From contig JAFVRU010000121.1 of assembly GCA_017504065.1 (NCBI GenBank), forward strand, positions 1-7,457: a stretch of 7,457 nucleotides of DNA, given 5' to 3'. Made by a program: the position numbers and the translations under genes. This document shows, one piece after another, positions 1 through 6,557 of the stretch (its first letter is position 1; each line of letters opens with the position of its first letter). The DNA comes from Clostridia bacterium (GTDB lineage: Bacteria; Bacillota; Clostridia; Christensenellales; Borkfalkiaceae). The notes below the pieces were generated by a model. That model worked only from the letters and a program-made list of their open reading frames with translations. It was not told where the DNA came from and did no database searches.

Positions 1-1350
1 ACAACCGTCACGCCCCGTTTCGCCGCCAAGCAAAATAACGACGTCGCCAGCCTGAGGATTCTCGCGGTGAACCATCTCTTTTCTCGCGCCTGCAACGACG
101 AAACCCGTCTCCAAACGCTTTGCTTTATACCCTTCGTGGTAGACTTCGTCTACAATCCCGGTCGCGAGCCCGATTTGGTTGCCGTACGACGAGAAACCCG
201 CCGCAGCGCGTTGCGTGATTGCGCGTTGGGGAAGCTTGCCCGCCAACGTGTCTTCCAATTTCTCACGCGGGTCTGCCGCGCCCGTGATACGCATCGCTTG
301 ATATACGTACGTTCTACCGCTCAAAGGATCGCGGATCGCGCCGCCCAAACACGTCGCAGCGCCGCCGAACGGCTCGATTTCCGTCGGGTGATTGTGCGTT
401 TCGTTTTTGAACATTACGAGATATTCTTCTTTCTTCCCGTCGATTTCCGCTTCAATGCAAATCGAACAAGCGTTGATTTCGTCGGAAATATCCAAGTTGT
501 CGAGCTTTCCGTCCTTTTTCAGCTTCTTTGCTGCGATCGTCGCAAGATCCATCAAACAAGGATACTTGTCGGGGCGGTTGCCGTTGAGTTCTTTATACAA
601 ATCTTCGTATAAATGATACGCCTTTTCAATCCCGTCGTTTTCGGACGTAATCTTGATATTTTTGAGTTCGGTCGCAAACGTCGTATGCCGACAATGATCC
701 GACCAATACGTATCGATCACTTTGAGTTCCGTTTCCGTCGGATTGCGTTTTTCGCCCTTGAAATATTCGCGCACGAATACGAGATCGGCAACACTCATCG
801 CAAACCCGATCGATTTATGGTACGCGGCGATTTCGTCGTCCGACATCGCGATAAAGCCCGCTACGTCCTGAATTTCTGCGCCTTCAACCGTCGCGCGAGC
901 CAACGTTTCGGGCTTTTCAAACCCGACTTCTTCGCTTTCCACGGGGTTGATAATATGCTTTTTGATCGCTTCGAGCTCCGCGTCCGTTACGCCTTTCGCC
1001 ATATATACTTTCGCGCATTTTACCGCAGGACGAGCCTTTTTCGTCAAAAGCTGTACGCATTGCGCCGCGCTGTCCGCGCGTTGGTCGTATTGTCCCGTCA
1101 AATAGCTGACGGCAAACGCTTTATAGCCCGCGGGAATTTCCAATTCTTCTAAATATACGTTATCTACGGGCGGTTCGGAGAATACCGTTCCCAGCGCCGC
1201 TTGCAATTCTTCTGCATTCAAGCCTTCCACGTCGTAACGCAGCACCAAACGAAAATCTTCCGTTTTGATCTTGAGCAGCGTTTGAATATCCGCCGCTTCC
1301 TTTCTTGCTTGTACGTTGTCTTTCTTTTCTACAAAAATTCTGTAAATCAT
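1..1350 (-). CDS. purL: Phosphoribosylformylglycinamidine synthase, long single-chain form (5' part; 3' end beyond left edge)
   Basis: FGAM synthase, which converts FGAR plus glutamine and ATP to FGAM in cytosolic de novo purine synthesis. The first 450 codons are open from ATG (1348-1350) to the window edge. The N-terminus (about residues 1-110, starting MIYRIFVEKK) resembles the PurS-like domain fused to long PurLs. Further family signatures are GQYDQRADSAAQC (86-98), YWSDHCRHTTF (215-225) and the ATP/substrate-site stretch ETHNHPTEIEPFGGAATC (317-334), followed by LGGETGRDGC at the edge. The complete protein should be about 1,200 residues or more, with a C-terminal glutaminase domain that is not visible here. 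A good Shine-Dalgarno (AAAGGAAGAG) lies 4 nt upstream of the ATG, and purD ends 12 nt before it. The gene is last of the visible operon. Family assignment is firm; the long-chain type is inferred from the N-terminal fusion. Confidence 0.96.
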   Translation of the reverse strand, partial: MIYRIFVEKKDNVQARKEAADIQTLLKIKTEDFRLVLRYDVEGLNAEELQAALGTVFSEPPVDNVYLEELEIPAGYKAFAVSYLTGQYDQRADSAAQCVQLLTKKARPAVKCAKVYMAKGVTDAELEAIKKHIINPVESEEVGFEKPETLARATVEGAEIQDVAGFIAMSDDEIAAYHKSIGFAMSVADLVFVREYFKGEKRNPTETELKVIDTYWSDHCRHTTFATELKNIKITSENDGIEKAYHLYEDLYKELNGNRPDKYPCLMDLATIAAKKLKKDGKLDNLDISDEINACSICIEAEIDGKKEEYLVMFKNETHNHPTEIEPFGGAATCLGGAIRDPLSGRTYVYQAMRITGAADPREKLEDTLAGKLPQRAITQRAAAGFSSYGNQIGLATGIVDEVYHEGYKAKRLETGFVVAGARKEMVHRENPQAGDVVILLGGETGRDGC

Positions 1351-1362
1351 AATACTCTTCCT

Positions 1363-2637
1363 TTATTCTCTTTCCACGTCGCGGTATTTGATACCGATGT
1401 CTTTCCGATAATACATGCCGTCGAACTTGATTTTCTCTACGTTCGCGTACGCCTTTTGCCGAGCCTGTTCAATCGTTTCGCCTTTCGCGCAAACCCCGAT
1501 GACTCTGCCGCCGCTCGTTACCAGCTTCCCGTCTTTCATCACCGTACCCGCATGGCACAACACGATACCGTCGTCCAAATCCCCAATGGTCATTTCCTTG
1601 CCTTTTGCATACGCTTCGGGATATCCGCCGCTTGCCACGACGACGCACACGCAAGCCCCGTCGTACCACTCCACGTTCACTTCGTCCAACCGCTCGTCGG
1701 TAACCGCTTCAAAAATTTCCATTAAATCGGTTTTGAGCATCGGCAGAATGACTTGCGTTTCGGGATCGCCGAATCGGGAGTTGTATTCGATGACTTTCAT
1801 GCCGTCTTTCGTCTTCATGAGCCCGAAATACAAAACGCCCTTAAACGTCCGACCTTCCGCGTTCATCGCGTACATGGTAGGCTTCATGATCTTTTCCATC
1901 ACTTCTTCCGCCGTCTTTTCACCATAGAACGGCGCGGGCGCAAACGTACCCATACCGCCCGTATTCAAACCCTGATCGTTATCGAGCGCGCGCTTGTGAT
2001 CGCAACTCGTGATCATGGGCTTGATCGTCTTCCCGTCCGTGAACGCCAAAGCGGAAACTTCCGGTCCTTCCAAAAATTCTTCGACGACGACTTTATTGCC
2101 CGCTTGACCGAATTTCTTATCGAGCATCATTTCTTTCAAGCCGTCTTGCGCTTCTTCGCGCGTCTTGCAAATGAGTACGCCTTTCCCGAGCGCCAACCCG
2201 TCCGCCTTTAATACGACGGGAATTTCGCACGTTTCCACGTATTTTTTCGCCGTTTCGTAATCGGAAAACGTTTCGTATTTCGCCGTGGGAATCCCGTATT
2301 TTTTCATGAGCTCCTTGGAGAACGCCTTACTCGCTTCGATGATTGCGGCGCGTTTGTTCGGTCCGAACGCGCGGTGTCCGCGCGCTTCCAACTCGTCCAC
2401 AACGCCGAGCGCCAAAGGATCGTCGGGCGTTACCACCGTATACTCCACGTCCGTATGCGCGTCCAACCAATCCGCAACCGCTTTCGGGTCGCAATAATCC
2501 ACGTTCACGAGCTCGGCAATCTCGCCGATCCCCGCATTCCCTTTCATCGCGTAAATTTTTTCCACTTTCGGCGATTTCCGCAAAGCCTGTACGACCGCGT
2601 GTTCTCTACCGCCGTTTCCGATAACCAAAACGTTCAT
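1363..2637 (-). CDS. purD: Phosphoribosylamine--glycine ligase (GAR synthetase)
   Basis: ATP-grasp ligase that joins phosphoribosylamine and glycine to give GAR, the step directly after PurF. The 424 residues match the usual family length. The N-terminal domain opens with GNGGREHA (7-14). The ATP-grasp region shows KADGLALGKGV (144-154), EEFLEGPEVS (186-195) and the family signature around SCDHKRALDNDQGLNTGGMG (211-230). The metal/ATP-binding EYNSRFGDPETQ is at 284-295. The ATG at 2635-2637 follows an AAGGAAG ribosome binding site and starts exactly at the conserved MNVLVIGNGG. It lies 21 nt after purN and 12 nt before purL. In Bacillus-type operons purH usually sits between purN and purD; here it is absent. 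No damage or missing key residue was seen. Confidence 0.98.
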   Translation of the reverse strand: MNVLVIGNGGREHAVVQALRKSPKVEKIYAMKGNAGIGEIAELVNVDYCDPKAVADWLDAHTDVEYTVVTPDDPLALGVVDELEARGHRAFGPNKRAAIIEASKAFSKELMKKYGIPTAKYETFSDYETAKKYVETCEIPVVLKADGLALGKGVLICKTREEAQDGLKEMMLDKKFGQAGNKVVVEEFLEGPEVSALAFTDGKTIKPMITSCDHKRALDNDQGLNTGGMGTFAPAPFYGEKTAEEVMEKIMKPTMYAMNAEGRTFKGVLYFGLMKTKDGMKVIEYNSRFGDPETQVILPMLKTDLMEIFEAVTDERLDEVNVEWYDGACVCVVVASGGYPEAYAKGKEMTIGDLDDGIVLCHAGTVMKDGKLVTSGGRVIGVCAKGETIEQARQKAYANVEKIKFDGMYYRKDIGIKYRDVERE

Positions 2638-2658
2638 ATTCTTCTTCCTTAACTGTAT

Positions 2659-3276
2659 TTACTCCAAAACGCGTACCGTTCTGCCCGTCTTTAAAACCTT
2701 GCCTTCGCAAAGCTTTTTCACGCACAGGGGCAAAATTACGTGTTCTTCTTTTAAAATCCGAGCCTGCAAGCTTTCAGGCGTATCGTCCGCTTCCACGGGC
2801 ACAGCGCGTTGCATGATGATCGCCCCGCCGTCCACGTCCGCTTCGACGAAATGTACCGTCGCGCCGCTCACTTTCACGCCGTATTCAAGCGCCGCCGCAT
2901 GCACTTTCAAGCCGTAGTATCCCATACCGCAAAAGGACGGAATGAGCGACGGGTGAATGTTGATAATACGGTTCTCGAACGCCCCGATAAAGCTTGCGGG
3001 AACGACCGACAGCCAACCTGCCAAGACGATATATTCCACGCCGCTTTTTTGCAACGTTTCCGCTACGTGCGCATAAAACGCGGCTTTATCGGCGAACGCT
3101 GTTTTCTCGTACACGAGCGTTTTAATCCCGTGTTTTTCCGCACGGTTGATCGCGCCGATTTCGGGTTTTGACGCTACCAGGTATTCGATTTCGCAAAATT
3201 GTTCCGTTTCGTTCGCGTCGATCACCGATTGAAAATCCGTACCGCCGCCCGAAGCGAATACCGCTATTTTTTTCAT
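2659..3276 (-). CDS. purN: Phosphoribosylglycinamide formyltransferase (GAR transformylase)
   Basis: Folate-dependent enzyme that transfers a formyl group from 10-formyl-THF to GAR. The 205-residue protein is of normal length. It has the N-terminal phosphate loop ASGGGTDFQS (8-17). The catalytic triad is complete: Asn106 and His108 in INIHPSLIPSF, and Asp149 in ADVDGG. The reading frame stays open further upstream to 3384, but those residues are basic low-complexity sequence inside purM. The start chosen is the ATG at 3274-3276, because it begins at the family's MKKIAVFASGGG and overlaps the purM stop as ATGA. An AAAGGTG inside purM, about 10 nt upstream, may serve as ribosome binding site. 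The sequence style (GGGTDFQS, LIPSFCG) is clostridial as I recall the family. Confidence 0.97.
   Translation of the reverse strand: MKKIAVFASGGGTDFQSVIDANETEQFCEIEYLVASKPEIGAINRAEKHGIKTLVYEKTAFADKAAFYAHVAETLQKSGVEYIVLAGWLSVVPASFIGAFENRIINIHPSLIPSFCGMGYYGLKVHAAALEYGVKVSGATVHFVEADVDGGAIIMQRAVPVEADDTPESLQARILKEEHVILPLCVKKLCEGKVLKTGRTVRVLE
3273..3276 (-). promoter_or_regulatory. purM/purN ATGA stop-start overlap
   Basis: The purM stop TGA (3273-3275) and purN start ATG (3274-3276) overlap by four bases. This layout usually couples translation of the two genes by reinitiation. It also decides the purN start against the longer upstream frame. Confidence 0.85.
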
Positions 3277-4298
3277 TTGAGTATCACACCTTTGCCCGCG
3301 ACCGTTTTCCCGATCACAACGACGTCTTCGCCCGTTGCCTTCAAGCTCGCCATCGCAGCTTCTACGTTTTCGGGCGCTACGCATACGACCATACCGATCC
3401 CCATGTTAAAGGTATTGTAAATTTGTTCATCCGTGATCCCCGCGCGTTCTTGCATGACTTTGAATACGGGAGGTACTTCGTAGGAATTCTTTTCGATTTC
3501 CGCCGCAACGCCTTCGGGCAAAATTCTGGGCACGTTTTCGATAAACCCGCCGCCCGTAATGTGCGCGATGCCTTTCACTTGCACCTTTTCGATCAACGCA
3601 AGAATGCTCTTGACGTAAATTTTCGTGGGTTTGAGCAAGACTTCCGCAACCGTCGCGCCGAGTTGTTCGTCGTACGCTTCCAACGCCGCCTGATCGCTAT
3701 CGCCAAAGAGCTTCCGAACAAGCGAATACCCGTTGGAGTGCACGCCCGTCGATTTCAAGCCGATGAGCACGTCGCCAGGCACAATATCCTTGCCGTTGAT
3801 TACCTTTTTCTTGTCCACAATCCCGACTGCGAACCCTGCAAGATCGTATTCTCCGTCAGGATAAAATCCGGGCATTTCCGCCGTTTCGCCGCCGATGAGC
3901 GCGCAACCCGCTTGACGGCAGCCTTCCGCGATCCCCTTGACCACTTCCGCTTCCGATTCCGGATACAGCCGTCCGCAAGCGTAATAATCCAAGAAGAACA
4001 ACGGCTTCGCGCCTTGGCAAACGATATCGTTTACGCACATCGCGACCGCGTCGATCCCGATTGTGTCGTGCTTATTCAAAAGGAACGCGTATTTGAGTTT
4101 CGTTCCTACGCCGTCCGTACCCGCTACCAATACGGGTTCTTCCATTTTTTCGTTCGCAATCGAAAAGAATCCGCCGAACGAGCCCAAATCCCCGATCACG
4201 TTTTCCGTGTAGGTGGATTTTACGTGTTTTTTCATCAAGTCCACGGCTTTATAGCCCCTAGTTACGTCTACGCCGCTGTCTTTGTAAGAAATCGCCAT
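3273..4298 (-). CDS. purM: Phosphoribosylformylglycinamidine cyclo-ligase (AIR synthetase)
   Basis: Closes the imidazole ring, converting FGAM and ATP to AIR. The 341 residues match the usual length. The N-terminus (ISYKDSGVDVTRGYKAV) is typical. Family motifs follow in order: ATP-binding GTDGVGTKLK (60-69), NDIVCQGAKPLFFLDY (90-105), GGETAEMPGFY (136-146), STGVHSNGYSLVRK (183-196), TGGGFIENVPRILPEG (248-263) and FNMGIGM (297-303). The start ATG (4296-4298) is preceded by GGAGAGAAG. It lies 21 nt after purF and overlaps purN by 4 nt. It belongs to the same structural superfamily as the synthetase half of PurL. The sequence looks intact and functional. Confidence 0.98.
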   Translation of the reverse strand: MAISYKDSGVDVTRGYKAVDLMKKHVKSTYTENVIGDLGSFGGFFSIANEKMEEPVLVAGTDGVGTKLKYAFLLNKHDTIGIDAVAMCVNDIVCQGAKPLFFLDYYACGRLYPESEAEVVKGIAEGCRQAGCALIGGETAEMPGFYPDGEYDLAGFAVGIVDKKKVINGKDIVPGDVLIGLKSTGVHSNGYSLVRKLFGDSDQAALEAYDEQLGATVAEVLLKPTKIYVKSILALIEKVQVKGIAHITGGGFIENVPRILPEGVAAEIEKNSYEVPPVFKVMQERAGITDEQIYNTFNMGIGMVVCVAPENVEAAMASLKATGEDVVVIGKTVAGKGVILK

Positions 4299-4319
4299 GT
4301 TTATCTTCTCTCCATTCGT

Positions 4320-5729
4320 TTATTTTTTCTCTGAAATTTTGTAATCGTACTTAGAATCGTACGCCGTTTTGGGAACTTCCGTCGGGTACTGTCCGTCGAA
4401 ACAAGCTTTACAATACCCTTTGCAATCCCCGCTCTCTCCGAGCTTGGTTACGTCTTCCAACGGTAAGAATCCCACGGAATCCGCCCCGAACAATTTCGCC
4501 ATCTCTTGCGGCGTGTACTTGCACGCAATCAATTCTTCTTTCGAGCCGATATCCGTCCCATAATAGCACGGATTCAAGAACGCGGGCGCGGACGAGCGGA
4601 TATGAATTTCCTTTGCTCCCGCGTCGCGCAACAGCTTGACTACCCGTGTACAAGTTGTACCGCGGACGATGGAGTCGTCTACCAAGATCACCCGCTTCCC
4701 TTTCACCGTTTCGGCAACGGGATTGAGTTTGATTTTCACTTTATCTTCCCGTACGTTTTGCCCGGGATCGATGAACGTTCGCCCGATATACTTATTCTTA
4801 ATCAAACCGAGCCCGTAAGGAATCCCCGATTCTTCGGCATACCCGATCGCCGCGTCGATCCCCGAATCGGGAGCGCCGATTACGACGTCCGCTTCTACGG
4901 GATAGGCTTTTGCCAAAAACGCGCCCGCGCGTTTCCGCGCAAGATGTACCGAGCAGTTGCTAATTACCGAATCGGGTCGCGCCGTATACAGATATTCAAA
5001 TACGCAAAGCCGTTCGGGCTGTTTCCCGCAATGTGTACGGATACTCTTAATTCCGTCTTTGGAAAACACAACGATTTCCCCAGGTTCGATTTCCCGAACA
5101 AAGCTTGCCCCGACGGTATTGAGCGCGCAAGTCTCGCTTGCCACTACGTATTCCCCGTCGTCGCGCTGTCCATAGCAAAGCGGATGCAACCCGTTCTCGT
5201 CCCTAACCGCAATCAGCTTTTGCGGCGACATGACCAGCAGGGAATACCCGCCTTTTAATCGCTCCATCGCCTTGCAAATCGCGTCTTCCGTAGACGACGC
5301 GGTCAGCCGCGCTTTCGTGATCATATACGCGAATACTTCGATATCGTTCGTCGTATGAAAGATCGCGCCTTCCATTTCCAGCTCTTTACGGAGCTCCGCA
5401 TAATTGACGAGCGCGCCGTCATGCGAAATCGCAAGTCTACCCTTGATATGGTTGACGAGCATCGGCTCTGCATTGATACGGTCTTTTGTCGCGCTCGTGC
5501 CGTAGCGCACGTTCCCAAGCGCCATTTGCCCAAGCCCCAAGCTTTCCAAAACCGTTGGATTAAACACTTCGTTGACAATCCCCGAATCCTTATAGGAACG
5601 GAACACGCCGTCATCGTTGACAACGATCCCGCTGCTCGCCTGCCCCCTGTGTTGCAACGCGTAGAGCCCGTAATACGCGCTCGACGCAACGTTTGCTAAA
5701 TTCGTACCGAAAACACCAAATACTGCCAT
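4320..5729 (-). CDS. purF: Amidophosphoribosyltransferase, Fe-S type, lacking the N-terminal catalytic cysteine
   Basis: First committed enzyme of purine synthesis, making phosphoribosylamine from PRPP and the amide nitrogen of glutamine. The N-terminal class II glutaminase-like domain spans about residues 1-235: QHRGQ (26-30), VRYGT (74-78), HDGALVNY (103-110), TTND (126-129). The phosphoribosyltransferase domain follows, with flexible loop KNKYIGRTFI (311-320) and PRPP loop VILVDDSIVRGTT (347-359). Cys242, Cys388, Cys440 and Cys443 match the [4Fe-4S] ligands of Bacillus PurF. The odd part is the start. Normal enzymes have a short propeptide and then Cys-Gly-Val-Phe-Gly; this one starts Met-Ala-Val-Phe-Gly, so Met1 occupies the nucleophile position. 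The in-frame purE stop 21 nt upstream, with no other start codon between, excludes a longer protein. The oxyanion Asn is Asp104. I infer an ammonia-dependent enzyme, or one served by another glutaminase. Confidence 0.93.
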   Translation of the reverse strand: MAVFGVFGTNLANVASSAYYGLYALQHRGQASSGIVVNDDGVFRSYKDSGIVNEVFNPTVLESLGLGQMALGNVRYGTSATKDRINAEPMLVNHIKGRLAISHDGALVNYAELRKELEMEGAIFHTTNDIEVFAYMITKARLTASSTEDAICKAMERLKGGYSLLVMSPQKLIAVRDENGLHPLCYGQRDDGEYVVASETCALNTVGASFVREIEPGEIVVFSKDGIKSIRTHCGKQPERLCVFEYLYTARPDSVISNCSVHLARKRAGAFLAKAYPVEADVVIGAPDSGIDAAIGYAEESGIPYGLGLIKNKYIGRTFIDPGQNVREDKVKIKLNPVAETVKGKRVILVDDSIVRGTTCTRVVKLLRDAGAKEIHIRSSAPAFLNPCYYGTDIGSKEELIACKYTPQEMAKLFGADSVGFLPLEDVTKLGESGDCKGYCKACFDGQYPTEVPKTAYDSKYDYKISEKK

Positions 5730-5736
5730 CTGTTTT

Positions 5737-5743
5737 CTCTCCC
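5737..5743 (-). promoter_or_regulatory. purF ribosome binding site
   Basis: GGGAGAG, 7 nt before the purF ATG at 5727-5729. It matters because it fixes the start that leaves PurF without its catalytic cysteine. The seven sense codons between this ATG and the in-frame purE stop contain no ATG, GTG or TTG. Confidence 0.8.
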
Positions 5744-5750
5744 GATATCC

Positions 5751-6239
5751 TTACAACATTGCTTGCAACGCTTCGTCGTCGGCGTTGATTTTCGCTTTCA
5801 TCGCTTGTTTGTAGTCCGCAAGCTTGTCTGCAATTTCAGGATATTTAATCCCGAGAATTTGCAGAGCCAAAAGCCCTGCGTTTTCCCCGCCGTTTACTCC
5901 GACGGTCGCCACGGGAATCCCCGACGGCATTTGTACGATCGACAGCAAGCTATCCAAGCCGCCCATCATATCCGTTTTTACAGGCAACCCGATCACTGGC
6001 AACGTCGTCAACGCCGCGATCACGCCCCCCAAATGCGCCGCTTTGCCCGCCGCGCAAATCAAAACTTCCATACCTTTTTCCCGAGCCGAAGCCGCAAACT
6101 CATGCGCTTCATCGGGCGTACGATGCGCAGAAATTACCCGCACTTCCGTTTCCACACCGAATTTTTTCAACACCGCAACCGCGGGTTTTACTACGTCAAA
6201 ATCCGATTTGCTTCCCATTAAAATACCGACTTTACTCAT
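5751..6239 (-). CDS. purE: 5-(carboxyamino)imidazole ribonucleotide mutase (class I PurE)
   Basis: Converts N5-CAIR to CAIR in the purine pathway; the family works as an octamer. The 162-residue protein has usual length. The N-terminal phosphate-binding MGSKSD is at 8-13. The active-site SAHRTP (37-42) carries the conserved His39. AGKAAHLGG (64-72) and QMPSGIPVATV (103-113) mark class I. Glycine replaces the proline of E. coli's AAHLPG; similar variants are common in clostridial PurE as I recall. Class I enzymes normally need PurK to make N5-CAIR, and no purK is visible. The ATG at 6237-6239 has GGAGAG nine nt upstream. It is the first biosynthetic gene after the promoter and leader, and is followed 21 nt later by purF. 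Confidence 0.97.
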   Translation of the reverse strand: MSKVGILMGSKSDFDVVKPAVAVLKKFGVETEVRVISAHRTPDEAHEFAASAREKGMEVLICAAGKAAHLGGVIAALTTLPVIGLPVKTDMMGGLDSLLSIVQMPSGIPVATVGVNGGENAGLLALQILGIKYPEIADKLADYKQAMKAKINADDEALQAML

Positions 6240-6248
6240 TTTAACAAA

Positions 6249-6254
6249 CTCTCC
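6249..6254 (-). promoter_or_regulatory. purE ribosome binding site
   Basis: GGAGAG nine nt upstream of the purE ATG. It lies after the leader hairpin and T-tract, so purE is translated from its own site and not by readthrough from the leader ORF. Confidence 0.7.
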
Positions 6255-6265
6255 GTTTTATTTTC

Positions 6266-6308
6266 AAAAAATAGGAAGGAGCGCAATCCGTTTTGGGTTG
6301 CACTCCTT
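6266..6308 (-). terminator. Terminator-like hairpin in the purE leader (candidate attenuator)
   Basis: On the minus strand the arm AAGGAGTGCAACC (6308-6296) pairs with GGATTGCGCTCCTT (6289-6276). The stem has one T-G wobble and one bulged A, and the loop is six bases (CAAAAC). CCTA and six Ts (6271-6266) follow. The T-tract starts four bases after the stem, slightly farther than in a textbook terminator, so termination may be partial. The plus strand has no T-tract directly after the stem, so the minus orientation is favoured. It sits between the 42-codon leader ORF and purE and downstream of the only good promoter. A full stop here would silence the operon, so conditional termination is the likely role. 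This is an inference from layout. Confidence 0.65.
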
Positions 6309-6312
6309 GTAT

Positions 6313-6441
6313 TTATACTCTGTTTTTTGGGTGAAACGATGCTTTGAACCCGCAAAAACGCGCGATTAGACCCGTCGTCGAAACGCACCCCGTACACCCC
6401 GACTGCAAAGCCACTTGTTTCTTCTTGCGGAAATCCATCAT
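6313..6441 (-). CDS. Unrecognised 42-aa small ORF with CxxC motif in the purE leader
   Basis: The ORF runs from ATG at 6439-6441 (a second ATG follows at once) to TAA at 6313-6315. AGGA (6451-6448) lies six nt upstream, a good ribosome binding site. The peptide begins MMDFRKKKQVALQSG, has GCTGC (Cys16 and Cys19), continues VSTTGLIARFC (Cys30) and ends in a basic tail, HPKNRV. No membrane segment or signal peptide is evident, and I do not recognise the family. A still shorter frame, MRKDKR (6458-6438), ends in a TGA overlapping both ATGs. The start lies about 30 nt after the predicted transcription start, and the stop 4 nt before the terminator-like hairpin. It could be a real small metal- or thiol-binding protein, or a leader peptide whose translation controls the hairpin. 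It has no run of one amino acid as in classical attenuation peptides. Codons such as GGG, CAG and CTA are commoner than in the neighbours. Confidence 0.5.
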   Translation of the reverse strand: MMDFRKKKQVALQSGCTGCVSTTGLIARFCGFKASFHPKNRV

Positions 6442-6476
6442 CGCTTATCCTTTCGCATCTTTTCCCTATTATCTAT

Positions 6477-6505
6477 ATTATAACAAAACCCGCCCGAAAA
6501 CGCAA
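6477..6505 (-). promoter_or_regulatory. Promoter of the purine operon (sigma-A/sigma-70 type)
   Basis: A perfect -10 box TATAAT (6482-6477) lies 17 nt from a -35 box TTGCGT (6505-6500; TTG matches the consensus). The spacer is the optimal length. Transcription would start near 6470, giving a leader of about 230 nt before purE. I see no comparable promoter farther downstream in the leader. Confidence 0.75.
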
Positions 6506-6515
6506 CTATACAAAA

Positions 6516-6557
6516 GAATTTTTCACACTTTTTTTGAGTTTGTGAATTTTTCACAAA
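6516..6557. promoter_or_regulatory. Candidate operator: 19-bp dyad plus a partial second copy upstream of the pur promoter
   Basis: TTTGTGAA-TTT-TTCACAAA (6539-6557) is a perfect inverted repeat of eight bp arms. A 12-base direct copy of its right part, GAATTTTTCACA, occurs at 6516-6527 and again at 6544-6555, 28 bp apart. The partial copy ends about ten bp upstream of the -35 box, so a bound factor could touch RNA polymerase. It does not resemble the Bacillus PurR PurBox (a CCGAAC core). As a terminator it is unlikely, because no T-tract follows on the minus strand. The regulator is unknown. Confidence 0.45.

Noticed and set aside
67..1152. Two plus-strand frames opposite purL
   Set aside because: They lie antisense to an unambiguous PurL reading frame and resemble no family.
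2659..3384. Longer 241-residue version of PurN
   Set aside because: The extra 36 residues are Arg-rich sequence read from inside purM in another frame; the family N-terminus begins at 3276.
3168..4334. 388-codon plus-strand reading frame opposite purM and purN
   Set aside because: It is antisense to two certain genes, has no recognisable motif and a Phe/Arg-rich composition typical of the complement of GC-rich codons.
6240..6470. Purine (guanine/adenine), PRPP or ppGpp riboswitch in the purE leader
   Set aside because: I looked for the ATATGG, TTTCTACC and TAAAC-type core of the purine riboswitch and for ykkC-like core sequences and saw none. A covariance-model search would settle this.
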